Source: Zhengitettix transpicula (taxonomy: Eukaryota > Arthropoda > Insecta > Orthoptera > Tetrigidae). Taken from it: a stretch of 64,000 nt of DNA. The notes beneath the pieces are model-generated. The model was not told the DNA's origin and did no database searches. It saw only the letters and a list, made by a program, of their open reading frames with translations. Positions 53,701-63,685 of the stretch are shown here, in pieces. A program made the position numbers and the translations under genes. The stretch is from positions 48,417,639-48,481,638 of the forward strand of contig CM073595.1 in the NCBI GenBank assembly GCA_037074705.1, given 5' to 3'. Each line of letters opens with the position of its first letter. The first letter of the stretch is position 1.

Positions 53701-53711
53701 CCAATCAGTAA
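29003..53711 (+). CDS. Rho GTPase-activating protein, ARHGAP12/15/27 type (SH3-WW-PH-RhoGAP)
   Basis: Stimulates GTP hydrolysis by Rho-family GTPases at membranes. Long-form exons: 29003-30595, 31121-31291, 43177-43278, 44239-44402, 46020-46089, 46214-46357, 46494-46709, 47810-47918, 49921-50058, 50999-51174, 52239-52377, 52892-52997, 53522-53711. Every phase joins; total 1105 residues. Domains: SH3 at about 6-66 (NDDWWQV), a low-complexity linker, WW-type segment(s) at about 564-617, PH at about 703-815 (starting KEGLLNRTKI, ending MKEWYQAVL), RhoGAP at about 890-1100. The arginine finger is R947 in GLYRASGN, followed by KLFFRELKEPLIP and IVFGPSLM. An in-frame TAA at 28970 fixes the ATG at 29003. 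Intron 2 is 11.9 kb and contains an alternative first exon. Confidence 0.93.
35221..35583. mobile_element. Non-autonomous hAT-like element with target duplication
   Basis: Ends are inverted: CATGGGCGCCGCCAG at the left, and at the right GGCGCCTATG, whose complement is CATAGGCGCCGGCAG. The element is flanked by identical 8-bp repeats ATCGTCGT at 35213-35220 and 35584-35591. The 8-bp duplication and CA..GGCGCC ends fit hAT elements. At 363 bp it has no transposase. Confidence 0.75.
37212..38150. repeat. Minisatellite, about 155-bp unit, six copies
   Basis: TGTTAGGAAAATGTGGATAG or close variants begin near 37268, 37395, 37549, 37713, 37886 and 38040. Each unit continues with TTTCAGTCTCAGCACACAAA, CTTACTTTCGCGTTGCG, then ACAAGTATATGATATTA and a poly-T stretch. 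The second unit is shorter (about 125 bp). The units differ by single bases and small indels. Confidence 0.9.
41217..41735 (+). CDS. Alternative first exon of the RhoGAP gene (no SH3)
   Basis: A GC- and CpG-rich 173-codon frame starts MDSGSGSGSRLPQDLAL and ends DDNE before a GTACGC donor. It ends in phase 0, as does the exon at 31291, so both can splice to the phase-0 WW exon at 43177. The product would have 690 residues: an acidic Ser/Asp-rich head, WW, PH and RhoGAP. The start ATG has a good context (GGCATGG), and an in-frame TTG lies 22 codons upstream. The composition differs sharply from the AT-rich neighbouring exons, as expected for an exon in an unmethylated CpG promoter. I saw no named domain in the head. 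Confidence 0.75.
43177..43278 (+). CDS. RhoGAP WW exon shared by both isoforms
   Basis: A phase 0-0 exon of 34 codons reading WFSSHDSEGRVYFYEADSTE and then SSWRLPDLP. The aromatic block and the second tryptophan followed by proline fit a WW fold. In the long form the preceding exon (31121-31291) supplies an LPTGW start and YINSATNAK, so there may be two overlapping WW-like units. It is the first common exon after the alternative starts. Confidence 0.8.
44040..44148. repeat. Palindromic-repeat right arm and (TA)n
   Basis: CATTTCAGGTAAGTCC then CTCTTTCCTATCCAAATGTG is a right arm; the left arm is missing. TA repeats run from 44120 to 44148. Located in the RhoGAP intron after the WW exon. Confidence 0.8.
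44668..45017. repeat. Two palindromic-repeat copies
   Basis: Copy one (44668-44820) starts TAATTTGTATGGAAAGGAAA and ends CCATACCAATTA, with a decayed core. Copy two (44858-45017) keeps both cores, GGTGGCTTACCTGAAATTG and AATTTCAGGTAAGCCACC, around a shortened middle. TTGACAATGTCACATCC follows. Confidence 0.85.
45069..45356. repeat. Full-length palindromic repeat, GGATAGG subtype
   Basis: TAACACATTTAGATAGGAAA at the left mirrors CCTATTCAAATGTGTTA at the right. Both cores are present (GACTTACCTGAAATCAG and TGATTTCAGGTAAGTC). Arms are visibly diverged, so it is older than the 3756-4040 copy. Confidence 0.9.
45372..45545. repeat. (TA)n(GA)n tract and SINE tail
   Basis: TA repeats pass into (GA)n near 45450-45468. 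Bases 45480-45545 (AAGTGACATAGTCACAATTG, then GTGAGGAATGATAGAAATA) match the SINE tail in minus orientation. Confidence 0.75.
46214..46709 (+). CDS. RhoGAP PH-domain exons
   Basis: Two exons, 46214-46357 and 46494-46709, phase 0 throughout. They encode a pleckstrin homology domain: a basic N-terminal strand pair (LLNRTKITENNKKIRKNW), the central TQTQLLFFKDS, and the C-terminal helix QQMKEWYQAVLKAS with its invariant tryptophan. The many basic residues in the first loop suit phosphoinositide binding; that is inference. Confidence 0.9.
46887..46998. repeat. Short palindromic repeat
   Basis: CATTTGGATAGGAAAGG mirrors CTATCCTATACAAATG. Core CTGACTTACCTTAAATCGAC in the left arm and GTTGATTTAAGG in the right. 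Internally deleted; lies in the RhoGAP intron after the PH exons. Confidence 0.8.
47039..47733. repeat. Cluster: (TA)n, two full palindromic repeats, (TA)n
   Basis: TA tract 47039-47085; a GGATAGG-type copy 47086-47328 (right core CAGTTAAG has lost the GT); a GTATGG-type copy 47376-47700 with cores GGCTTACCTGAAATTGAAG and TTTCAGGTAAGCCACC, whose middle contains an extra duplication of CCTTCTTCAGGA; then TA repeats 47701-47733. The next coding exon starts only about 75 bases further on. Confidence 0.88.
50999..53711 (+). CDS. RhoGAP catalytic exons
   Basis: Exons 50999-51174, 52239-52377, 52892-52997 and 53522-53711 carry most of the GAP domain; 49921-50058 carries its lead-in (RRPLKESLEQRGILK). 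The arginine finger is the CGA codon at 51130-51132. The region after FFRELKEPLIP and the final IVFGPSLM helix are intact. The position before LSIVFGP, often Asn in other RhoGAPs, reads Thr here. Stop TAA at 53709-53711; an AATAAA follows at 53792-53797. Confidence 0.92.
51385..51720 (-). pseudogene. Unidentified C-rich coding-like fragment in a RhoGAP intron
   Basis: A minus-strand frame stays open from about 51710 to 51385, reading REIISRFPNLDQIAATILIR and later SPPPPIQTYNLGAS, then a Gln-rich end. Composition is unlike the AT-rich intron. The Pro/Gln-rich tail is reminiscent of a retroelement gag-like or ORF1 fragment, but I recognise no family motif. No splice sites link it to the minus strand. 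Confidence 0.35.
51740..52106. repeat. SINE tail and palindromic-repeat right half
   Basis: Bases 51780-51860 match the SINE tail in plus orientation (TTTCTATCTTTCCTCATTAT, then AATGTGACTTTGTCAC). From about 51885 to 52106 lies the middle and right arm of a GTATGG-type palindrome, with GAGGGGCTGAGAGCCTCCGA and core CACTTTCAGGTAAGCCAC. It ends 130 bases before a RhoGAP exon. Confidence 0.8.
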
Positions 53712-53791
53712 AGGATTAATGAGTATATGACTGGAAGAAGCAATACTGGGTGCAACAAAACACTATATTTCTGTTTTAAGCCCCATTTTGA

Positions 53792-53797
53792 AATAAA
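53792..53797 (+). promoter_or_regulatory. Candidate poly(A) signal of the RhoGAP gene
   Basis: AATAAA 81 bases after the stop codon on the sense strand. The spacing suits a short 3' UTR; further AATAAA motifs downstream could extend it. Confidence 0.45.
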
Positions 53798-54606
53798 AAT
53801 CAAGCTGCTACAAAATAATTAAGTCAGTATTGAAAATGTTTAAAGTAAACAAAAGTGTATATTTTTTGTCAGTTAGTTATTCTGAGCATATCACAAATTA
53901 TTCAGATCATAACGTACAGCTTGATTACAATTTTAGAACACCAGTATATTATTAAAGTATCGGTTACAGTTTCAATATTTATTTCTGAAATTTTGGTTAT
54001 GTACAAATGAATGTATAATATAGAATTTTGTTATGTAATATAGAAGATCTGCTTCAAACCCAAATGTGACATTTTTCGTGTACATACATACGTACTTTTG
54101 ATGTACATTCCAGTTTGATTTACTGCTAATCGAAATAGATAACTTCCCGAGGTTCTGCTAAGATAGAAAATCATTTGTCTTCCCAGTTAAAGAATGGCTT
54201 CAGTTTGGCCAGAGGAGCATGCCAATATGGTTCATGTGTACACAATTATTTTTTGTATTGTACATTGTATATTCTGTGATTGTTGGTGGCCAGGATTGTA
54301 TCAGTCTTAAAAATTGTAAAGTATATTTTAAAGATGCAAAACTGGTGTGTGTGTGTGTGTGTAGAAATGCATATGAACTAAATCTTATACAAATGAAGTG
54401 TAAGTAAGTTATGTGTGAGAGTATTAAAGTGCAGTATTATTCTCTTTGATATTTCATAAGTTTTTATGACTAGTGTTTGGAATACTAGTAATAAAATTTT
54501 TTTTAAAACATTCCATATACATTTTGTGATTTGCAAATGTTCACTTTTGTGTGAAATTTGTGGAAAGAAATGTATCACTCAACTGGAAATAAATAACTGT
54601 GGTCTA

Positions 54607-54640
54607 CCGTACTTTACTTTACTTTACTTTACTTTACTTT
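54607..54640. repeat. (TTTAC)n short tandem repeat
   Basis: Six tandem TTTAC/ACTTT units in the 3' flank of the RhoGAP gene. Confidence 0.9.
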
Positions 54641-55559
54641 TTTTTCCAGGGAGGAAGGATTTAATTGTTTCAAATTTGTAATCTTCCATTTTCCTTCAGG
54701 TCTGAAGTGATACCATTAAATTCCCGTTCCATGACTATTGTCCTGATAATTTTTGTTAGATATTTAAAATTGAGGACCATTTTCTTGTCATATTTTCGGA
54801 AAATGTAAGGTTCACAAAATGATTACTTTGGATGACATTCTGTAAAAATTCAACACTTTTATAAGAATGAAATATTTATGACCTGCACATATGGACTAAA
54901 TGTGTGGAGGTTAAATACCACACAAAAATGATCCAGTTTTCTTATATTTTAATCTCAATGAAAAATTTAATTTTTCATAATCTTCTGGGATTTTACAATG
55001 GTGAAAAGGACTTCAATTCTATTTGTTAAATGTTAGGAATGTTTTTATTATTGAGACTATACAGTTTATACATTTACATTTGATGATTAAAGTAGTGCAC
55101 ATTTTTTTAAAAATTTATAATATATAAAAAATTGATTGGGATGTGATAAGAGAAAACTAATTGTGACTTACTCAAGTTTAAATATTTTGTAGAAATTCCT
55201 CTCGGAGGAAAGCAACTTCAAAATATCCACTGTTGTTTATAGCACATTCCCTTTTGTATTCCAATTAATGTATTATTTTAGGATTTTTTTTACATAATCA
55301 CTGCAGAATCGACAACTGTGAGGAGGATAACACTGTCGATTTCTGAATGTAGTAGTAGTAGTGTGTAATTCTCAGGTAAACCATGATGCATATATCCAAA
55401 TGCAATAAAAATTAACCATTTGATAGAAACATACAAACAGTTGATAATTATATTATTAAAGCAATGTATGGTTTTCATAAAATAACATTGTACAAATTAT
55501 GGAAAACATACATTACTTGAATCATCAAATTACATCCTGTCTGGAGAAGGTATAACTAG

Positions 55560-55595
55560 TTATTTTTTGACAGATTTACATATTTTACAGTTTAC
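55560..55595 (-). CDS. VPS41: Proposed last VPS41 exon supplying the final CxxC
   Basis: After the acceptor TTATGTTGCAG, 12 codons read [11 protein letters not shown] and stop. The family needs one more C-x-x-C pair after CLP and ends soon afterwards in Lys-rich sequence, so this small exon fits in content, place and strand. It requires the weak GTGGCA donor at 56307. Another exon elsewhere remains possible. Confidence 0.5.
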   Translation of the reverse strand, partial: VNCKICKSVKK

Positions 55596-56832
55596 CTGCA
55601 ACATAAATAAGTTTAGATTAGAATAGTATGGTTTGAAATGCATTTTAGAAGATTTTTTTGTGTGTTTAACAATTAATGTATTATAAATAATATTTTGTTT
55701 TACATTTTTTATTAATAAGATAATTCAAATACTTTATTCATCGCAACAATGTTTCTTTATATTTTTGTATTTCCACCAGGTTGATTTGGTTACGTTTCTA
55801 CAGTAACAGAATTTTTTGTCGTAAGTCGTGAAAAGAACAAACAATATAATAATTTAAATCACAAATTTATATTACATTTTTTCTTCTCCTAAAAATTTAT
55901 CTCGTATGAAAAACACCAATATTTTTCTATCTTAAAGGTTTAAGGAATAATAAAATGTAAAACAATATAATATTTCAAATCAAATCATAAATTTTCAACA
56001 ATCTTGCAATTTAATAATAAATGTTGTCAATTATAATGTAATTATGTATTAAAAGTTCTAAATTCAGCATTTATTTCTGGGAGAGTCTGATTTTAATTCA
56101 TGTATAAAATATACTAATCTGCACAAGGCAGGAGTTAATTCAGTCTTGCTATACTATCATGTTTTACAGTCAAAAAAATGATTATTATGGATGGGAAGCA
56201 AACATTTTCCAGTTTGACTTTAGAAATTGATTACAAAACTTTAATTTCATTTATGGTAAAGAAACCTAAACTGAGAATATAAAAGTTAATTTTAAATACT
56301 TGCCACTGTGTCTGACGTCGGTAGACAATCTTCGTGAAAAAGGTGTTTGCAGAAGAAAAAAATTACATTGTTTGCTTGGTTCACATCTAGAAAGTAAACA
56401 TTTGGCATCATAATTTTTCTGCACAAAACATTTTTGTGTGGTGAAATAATCAACAAAATAAATCCATTATTCAACATACTCGAAGAGGAAATTGTGAATG
56501 AACATCAGAGCGCTCGCAAAATGAATAAGCTAAAATTGGCTAGCAATTTTTATAATAGATATTTACCTCTCAGGATTATTTTTCGATGACATGCACCACA
56601 AACTTGCTCATCTGAAACAGAACGAAGAAACTAAATTATTATAATTTATATATAAAATTTTTCATTTTTGGTTCTCATCTACTAATAATACAAATAATTT
56701 TGTGATATTTATCAAATTCAGATAAATAATAACTGATTACTGTTAAAAATTAAAATTATAAAAGAACAAAGGGGAACAGAATTAAAAGGGTGAAAATCAG
56801 ATCCCAGCAGTCTACAGTTGACGGGTGCAAAC

Positions 56833-56893
<61 letters not shown>

Positions 56894-59800
56894 GTAATTA
56901 TAAATACAATTTCAAAATTTTTCATTTTTAATCTTTGTACTCATTCAATTTATTTACAAAATAGTACACAATGAGTGCTCTCTGTGTGAATATACAGGGT
57001 AAAGTGTTTGTATTGATCCCCTTTAAGTTTGTGCTCTGCTGTTATACCCTGTATAATTAGACAATAAATTTGGTCACCAAGAGGAAGTTGTAAACTTAAA
57101 GTAATTCATTTACATTGAAACTTATATATTAATAACACAAAATTACATAATAAAACTCACCATCAATGCTCAATCCTTTTACTTGAAGATTGACTAATTT
57201 ATTATGAAGATTAAAATAATCTGAGACCAAAATTTTCTTGCAACCTTCTTGAACTGAAACCTGTAAAATAATAAGAAAAAAATAGCCAAAGGACATACAG
57301 AATGAAGTGATGATATAAATACCATTTTATGTTATTATATTTCAAAACAGATGTATTATACTTTTATTTGAAACCTGTAAATATCAGTGACATATATTCA
57401 TGTCCAGTCAGCATGCAGTTCAGACCTTTTCTCCTGACAAAGGAGGCTCAGGCCCTCGAAAATGTTTACTCTCAGCCTGACTGGACCAACTATTGATTTC
57501 GGGTAGGTCGACTTCGTTTTCTCTCTTACAAATCTGCATGTTTTCTAATTTCACCTTGTCGAAGTGTTATACACACACACAGATATATAGATAGATAGAT
57601 AGATATAGACACACACACTTAAGGAACATGTAACAAGGTCAAATTAAAAAACACATTTAGATAGGAAAAAGAGACAGCGATGCCAACTTTCTTGAAATCA
57701 ATAGTTGGTACAGTCTGGCTTAGGTGAGAGAAGGTTCCAAATTTTCAAGGTCCTGAGTCCCCTTCGTCAGGAAGAAAGATCTGAACTGCATGCCAGATGG
57801 CCACAAGTAGAAAAAACTATAGTAGAAATTTTAATTGAATATCTAACAAAAAGTGAAAAAATTACATCTGATTTAAAATTAATACTAAAAAAGATAGCCA
57901 ATACAGACAAAAGAAGTGGTAATACTTTTAATTAATTTATATTATCACTTCTTTTGTCTATTTGGCTATATTTCTTATTATGAATATATAACATATTATT
58001 TGAATACTTATTCAGGATTATTAATAAAGACTTCAATATTGTCTGTAGTAGTTTTTGATACCTGTAAGTTGTAGTCTTTCATCATTTTAACGAGCGAGTT
58101 CTGCAGACCAGGAATTTCCATTTTATTGTCAATCTGTTGAACAAGAATTCTTGGGTCTATGTAGGTGCCAATTTTTTGAAGCAAAAATGTAATAAATTCT
58201 GTAAAAATAAAAAATAAATATTAGATTTTAACTTTGGCTGAACCTCTATAAGCAGACCCGGTAAATTTTAATTATTTTATAATACAAAAAAATCAATGTC
58301 TTGACCTAGCTGTAATATTCCATGTTAGGACGAATTAAGATGTATCCTTTTTGAAAAACTGGACAAATCATTACGATAACTATAACCAAACTAATTTAAG
58401 GATGACTGATTTGTCAACTTCTGTTGTACTATTGAAATAAAAGGCTATCCATTGAATAAAATGAATTAATTCTACACACTTTATATACTAAAGGATATTT
58501 AACATTAGAAGCATTCTCAAGCTCCTTCCACAGTTAAAGAAGTAATTTTTAAATGAGTTGAATTATAAATCATACCAGGTTTTTTGAGAGAATATTTTAT
58601 GAGGTCTTCCCATAAATCAGTGTCATCATGCTCTTTGCAGAAATTTATGGCTCTGTCTATATCTCCTAATTCCTGCATAATTAATATCAGTGCTTCCTTT
58701 GTATTTCCGATGCGTCCTGTAATGTTCAAAATAAAATTCTGTAGCATTGATTACAAAGAGCTAGAAATTGTATTTTGCAACAGACAGGACAAAGGTTACT
58801 TAGAGACAATATAAAATATAAATTATTATGTATACAGGTACTAAAAGTAGTTATTTAAATACAGGATGAAATATTAGGCACACAGACATATAGATAAAAA
58901 AAAAGTGTTTTTTTTCCCCCTGTAGGTGAGATTTTCATCCAGGACTGGAGGGAAAAATTTGTTGAACAAGTTGCATTGAATGCCTTGTTATGTGGGATTA
59001 ATTGTTTAAGAAACATTTCAGGGTTGCTGTCATGATGTGTAGCATGTTGGCACAGTTTGTAGTGACACTGCTATTAATAAACCATTTTCTTCCTAAAAAA
59101 AACTAAGATTTGATGTTCATTTTCATGTATGGAAGTGTAGTTTGAGTTTTCTCTGATGCCAAAAATATAGCTGCTCTGCATTACTGGCATTATTTAAAAT
59201 GGAAAGGTACCTTTCCACTTACCATAAGAAGCAACAACTTAATACAGTTTGTGCCAGACAAAATAACCTAAATGTTATGAACAATAATGATCAAATTTCA
59301 ACTGACATGAAGATTTCAGTTGGTCCAGAAATAAGGCAGACACTAAATTGGATAATAAAGCCTAGCAGAAGCCGAGGATCTTGAAAAAAACTGATAGTAC
59401 TGTCAACATTTTTTGGTGTCTAAGCTAAAGGCCAACTTTCCTCTCCAAAACCGATCAAATTATGTAAAACAACTATTGGAGTATTCTATCAGAAAACGCC
59501 CATAATGCATAACACTTTAGTGTCAATAGAAAAAAAGACACCTGCAACAACCAAACTGGTATCTAAAGAATGCTATGATACATATTGTTCTGTTCTATAC
59601 TTCATTAAATTAAACCCACAGAAATGTTAACAGATGGAATGATGCAGTTGCTTACCTCTCCTTACCAGTTACAAACCATTTCAAAATTGTGCATTACTTT
59701 AGTGTCATGACATTCATTCTTGCATGCATTCATACATACATACCAAATCTAGAAAAAAACATTACCCAATAAGTAAACCATTTCTGGATAAAAGAATCGT

Positions 59801-62800
59801 TCCTGACAAATGTTGAGAGCTTCCTGTATTGGATACTGGTCACTACAACGTAGAAAAGGTAGCAGTTTCTCTGGAGAAAATTCAGCATACAAATTTACAA
59901 GCAGACCATGATATTTACGGCTGGCTTCTTTCATGTCCCTCTTGTCCAAAGCATCTAAATACTGAAGTAAAAACCTGTCTTAGATAAATTTGTACATAGT
60001 GAAAATGCTTTTCATTAGATCTCACACGAAAATATATTTGGATATTTTTTCAGAAATAGGTATAACCATGTTAATCAATGAAATATATTTTACCAAGTAG
60101 AGGTATCTTCTACTGTTCTCTAAACGAGAAACAACAATGTCTGGTGACACATGGTCCTTTTCCAAAAATAGATTTATAGCTTGGTCAGTGTCCAGATCCA
60201 TGAGATCTTCAATCATATCATGAATAGAAGAATACAGATTGTGTTTATGAATCAATTTAAATACATCTTTGTGTTGTATTCTGCAAATATAATTTACATT
60301 TGTCATTTACCAAAAACCTTTCAGTGTATAAAACAATAATATTTTGAAGAGAAATTAAAAATTGCAGAGTATTTATTGTGGGCAATAAATAGAGTAAATG
60401 ACAACATTCATGTTAAGCAATGCAAAATGAAGACCTTTTAATGTAATTAAAAGTTTTAAAAAGTCGTTTAAAAAAAATCTGAATATTAAGTAAAATTAAC
60501 ATAAAATCGTAGCATAAAACAGATTAATAAATCATAATTAACATACATGCTTCCAATATAGTTAGTTTGGAGTATGTAAATATACTCTTACTTGAGATAC
60601 ATAGCCAACGATTTGTCATATTTCTTCTCATGTGAATACAGAATTGCAAGAGCTTCCAACAACAGCTCTTTCTCTGTATCATTCACCAGCAAATGTTCCA
60701 GGACAGCATTAACAACAGCTGGGATATTGTAAAGTGTTGGTGACCATTCTTTTACCATTCGCAGGAATCCCTAATTAAAACATGAATAAATCTGAGGTTA
60801 AAATATTATGAGTTTTTAAATGTAAATTAAAACTTTAATGTAATTGTTCCATTATACATTATACAAGTACAAACTTACCTTTGGCTCCATTTTCAAATAT
60901 TCATAAAGAACCATTTCATAAATATGTGGATCAAGAGAGTTTTCCCCGTGTGGAAGATACTGACTAATTGCTCGGAGTTGGTGACAACGAGCAAACTTGA
61001 AAACCTCCTCTTCCCAAAGGTTTTTATTATTTCCTAATGGACACATTAGTTAAAACTTAATGTTCTATACAAATTGTGAAAATTGGTTTAGATTTAACAA
61101 GAGACACACCCAGGATCTTCAGACAGAGCTTCCCAGCTTCATTAAATTTACTAACAGACAACAAATGATCAAGATAGGCTCTTCCAACATCAAATAAATT
61201 ATGCCTTTTTAAAGATTTCCCTTCAAATTTTATTACAGCTTCCATTGCAGCTTCATATTTTCTAAAAGAAACAATTTTTCTTTGTTAGGGGCTATTTTTG
61301 CTTATACCAGGAATAAATAATGGTTTAAAATGACTTGAAAATAACTTAGTTGTAAACTAAGGACAGTGTAAACATAAAAACACATCAAACAAATGAAAAC
61401 ACATTATGGCTCACTTAAACAAGACAGTCTTTGAAAAGCATAGCACATGTTTAAATTATTAAATCAAATACATTGATATGGCATACATGAACAAAGAATG
61501 TCCCTCATATATCAAAACAATATCTCATAATTTAAAAGAAAAATAATAAACATAACAATATGGGGGAAAAAATTATAGTTAAACTAGCTTAAAATGAGTC
61601 ATTAAAAAAATTTGGAGCCATTAAAAGATACTAATGAACATGTCTATATTTTTTTTTAAATGTCTCCTCACATTTGCTTTAATGCAGGTGAAGAAATCCT
61701 TAATTAATTTTAAAAAACTGATAATGAACACTTTTCCATAAGTTTTAGAACAATATTATATAAAGATAAAAGACACACAAATTATCAATACTAATCTGTG
61801 CAAAGAAAAAAGCATTCATAAAATATTCTCAAGATATTTAGATGTTTATAATATTTAGAATACAGAAACTGTTACAAATGTTTGAAAGTCATCTTCACAC
61901 TTATCTGTACATTCCATGACCATTCACTCTTATTGTATGTATTATGTTTTCATCGAGTAGCATCATTACGCACATCACACACAATTATATGATGTTTAAG
62001 ATAAATCTCAACAAGTACCCATGTTCTATAAGCCATTGTATCCTGTCATCGGCATCATATGGACTTGCAACAACAATATCTTTGGGACTAACAATAAAGA
62101 ATCTGTTTTCTTCTATAAGGCACTCTGTAAATAAAAAGTAAAACAAAAAAATTTAATGAACTGACATATTTCCTATACCTGAGAGAGATAGAGATGTATG
62201 TGAAACTAGTTGCCAGATAATAGTTTATCCTTGCCTTTATAATTTATACTTGATACTGTTCAGACTGCAGTCAAGTTGAGTGGACCTACTAACTAGTAAA
62301 CAAACATAATACTAATTCTCTACGTCTAGAACTTACTTTTAAATGCTCAGGTAAGTCACAATCTCTCTCTCTCTCTTCTATTATATATGTGCAAATCAAA
62401 TAAGAAAATGTGACAAAGTCAAATTAATTATCTCATTTGGATAGGTAGTTCCAAACTGACAGGATCAGCTGTTGATTTCAGGTGTTACGTCTAAAATGTC
62501 CCTCTTTCCTATCTAAATAAATTATGTATATATATTTACAATACAATATTAGGAGCATCCATTAAGAAATAGGAACTAATATTTATATAAAGTTGTAATG
62601 TCTTCACTCCTCAGCCCGACTAAACCAACTGTTGATTTTAGGTAAGTCGACTTTACTGTCTTTCCTATCCAAATGTGTTATTTAATTTGACCATATATAT
62701 ATATTTTTCTTAAGTATATATTTGAAGGATGACTGGTGCATGGAATGTATCTTCTTTCTCCTGAAGGAGGCTAACACCTCTTAAAATTTGAAAAACTTCC

Positions 62801-63618
62801 TTGTGTCCCAATTGGGAAAGCCAAGCTTCAATTTCATATAAGCCACCATCTTTCTCTCATTCCTTTCCATACAAATTATTTTTATTATACTGACACACAT
62901 ATATGTTAACAAAAAAAGTAGCAAAAACTTATTGTCTAATTGATGTTTTAATCTGTTCCACTTATGACTTGCTTCTTGTGCACAAACTTAAGTAGAAATT
63001 TCTAATCTTGTGGAATGAACTTTCAGTTAATTTTAATATTTTATAGTTAACACTGTATGGTAAATTTACTGTCTACCTGCAAAATGTTTAATTTATTTAC
63101 AAGTACCTAAATGATAATCATTGCATTTGTATTCTTGATATCCTCGCAGTGACAGACTATCAGTACAAATTTCTATGTAATCTTCATTTCCTGGATCTAC
63201 TATGTACAACTGAGGTCGCTGTGCTTTACCTCTAGAATCCAACTCTTTGGCATATCCTAATATAACCAAATTTTCATTTAATGGTCCAATGCCGCAGATG
63301 TAAAATTCTGTTTGGAATGTAGAAACTGAAATAATAAAACATTAAATCCATTATTTAAATTATAAGAATAGGATAAAGTATTAAGTGTTACTAAAAATTC
63401 CCCAATTATGAAAATGAACATTAATAAAAAAAACCCGTAAAATTAAACTTTTCAAAGTTTTACCTGCTTCCACAACATGGTCTGGCAAACTTCCATTTGA
63501 CATTTCAACAGGACTTCGCTTCCTTATAACACATATACAAACTGTAGCAACCCATCCAACCAGAAGAGTTTTTTCATCCTTCCAGCACAAATTACAGCGA
63601 TATGAAGAAGGTTGTGCC
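55560..63618 (-). CDS. VPS41: VPS41, HOPS-complex subunit, 5'-truncated by window edge
   Basis: VPS41 tethers late endosomes to lysosomes through the HOPS complex. Exons in gene order: 63618-63464, 63325-63107, 62124-62019, 61261-61110, 61033-60879, 60770-60592, 60280-60094, 59961-59766, 58716-58576, 58198-58062, 57260-57161, 56611-56567, 56386-56307 (or 56300), 55595-55560. About 628 residues lie here; the first beta-propeller blades are right of the window. Evidence includes [17 protein letters not shown] and YHLG in the propeller, [15 protein letters not shown] and [18 protein letters not shown] in the clathrin-repeat solenoid, [20 protein letters not shown], and [16 protein letters not shown] before the RING. 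All junctions except the last have clear consensus and matching phase. Confidence 0.95.
56300..56611 (-). CDS. VPS41: VPS41 RING-like exons (45-bp micro-exon plus next exon)
   Basis: Exon 56611-56567 has only 45 bases and carries the first zinc pair ([10 protein letters not shown]). After a short intron, the exon from 56386 gives [16 protein letters not shown], the Cys-His-His-Cys part. Two donors are possible: GTATTT (exon end 56300) or the weaker GTGGCA (exon end 56307). Only the second keeps frame with the proposed last exon. Confidence 0.85.
56836..56892. repeat. (TA)n microsatellite
   Basis: About 56 bases of TA in the VPS41 intron between exons 57161 and 56611. No palindromic repeat is attached here. 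Confidence 0.95.
57400..57808. repeat. Palindromic-repeat halves in outside-in order
   Basis: A right half (57400-57545; GGAGGCTCAGGCCCTCGAAA, core GATTTCGGGTAGGTC) comes first, then simple repeats (CA, AGAT; 57570-57618), then a left half (57645-57808; CACATTTAGATAGGAAAAAG, core CTTTCTTGAAATC). In intact copies the left half precedes the right, so two elements met here or one was rearranged. Confidence 0.75.
57886..57975. repeat. Compact stem-loop in a VPS41 intron
   Basis: GATAGCCAATACAGACAAAA with GAAGTGGTAAT (to 57923) pairs with ATTATCACTTCTTTTGTCTA and TTTGGCTATATTTC (57941-57974). That is a stem of about 35 bp with a few mismatches and a loop of about 18 bases. Unrelated to the palindromic family. 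Confidence 0.7.
58720..59760. other. VPS41 intron between exons 59766 and 58716
   Basis: About 1 kb. The middle (58860-59640) is less AT-rich than the flanks and holds a short open frame at 59199-59384 (plus), suggesting an old insertion, but no motif is recognisable. Confidence 0.35.
61262..62018. other. VPS41 intron, nothing notable
   Basis: AT-rich sequence between two solenoid exons; no repeat or coding signal seen. Confidence 0.5.
62290..62880. repeat. Array of four degenerate palindromic-repeat fragments
   Basis: Fragments at about 62290-62385 (core GCTCAGGTAAGTCAC), 62405-62523 (starts ACAAAGTCAAATTAATTATC, core GATTTCAGGTGTTACG), 62580-62690 (core GATTTTAGGTAAGTCG, end CCTATCCAAATGTG) and 62735-62880 (GAAGGAGGCTAACACC, end CCATACAAATTATT). 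All lie in one VPS41 intron. Most show only a right arm. Confidence 0.75.
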
Positions 63619-63685
63619 CTAATGTAAGGAAAAAACACTTGTTCAGCTGACTTTAAAATGTATCAAGTGAGCATTTTTATTTGTA

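Larger units (their letters stand above)
53712..55559. other. Intergenic space between the convergent RhoGAP and VPS41 genes
   Basis: About 1.8 kb of AT-rich DNA holding both 3' UTRs. It includes a (GT)n run near 54343-54361 and a TTTAC pentanucleotide run at 54607-54640. A minus-strand AATAAA at 55049-55044 could serve VPS41. No coding potential was seen. Confidence 0.5.
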
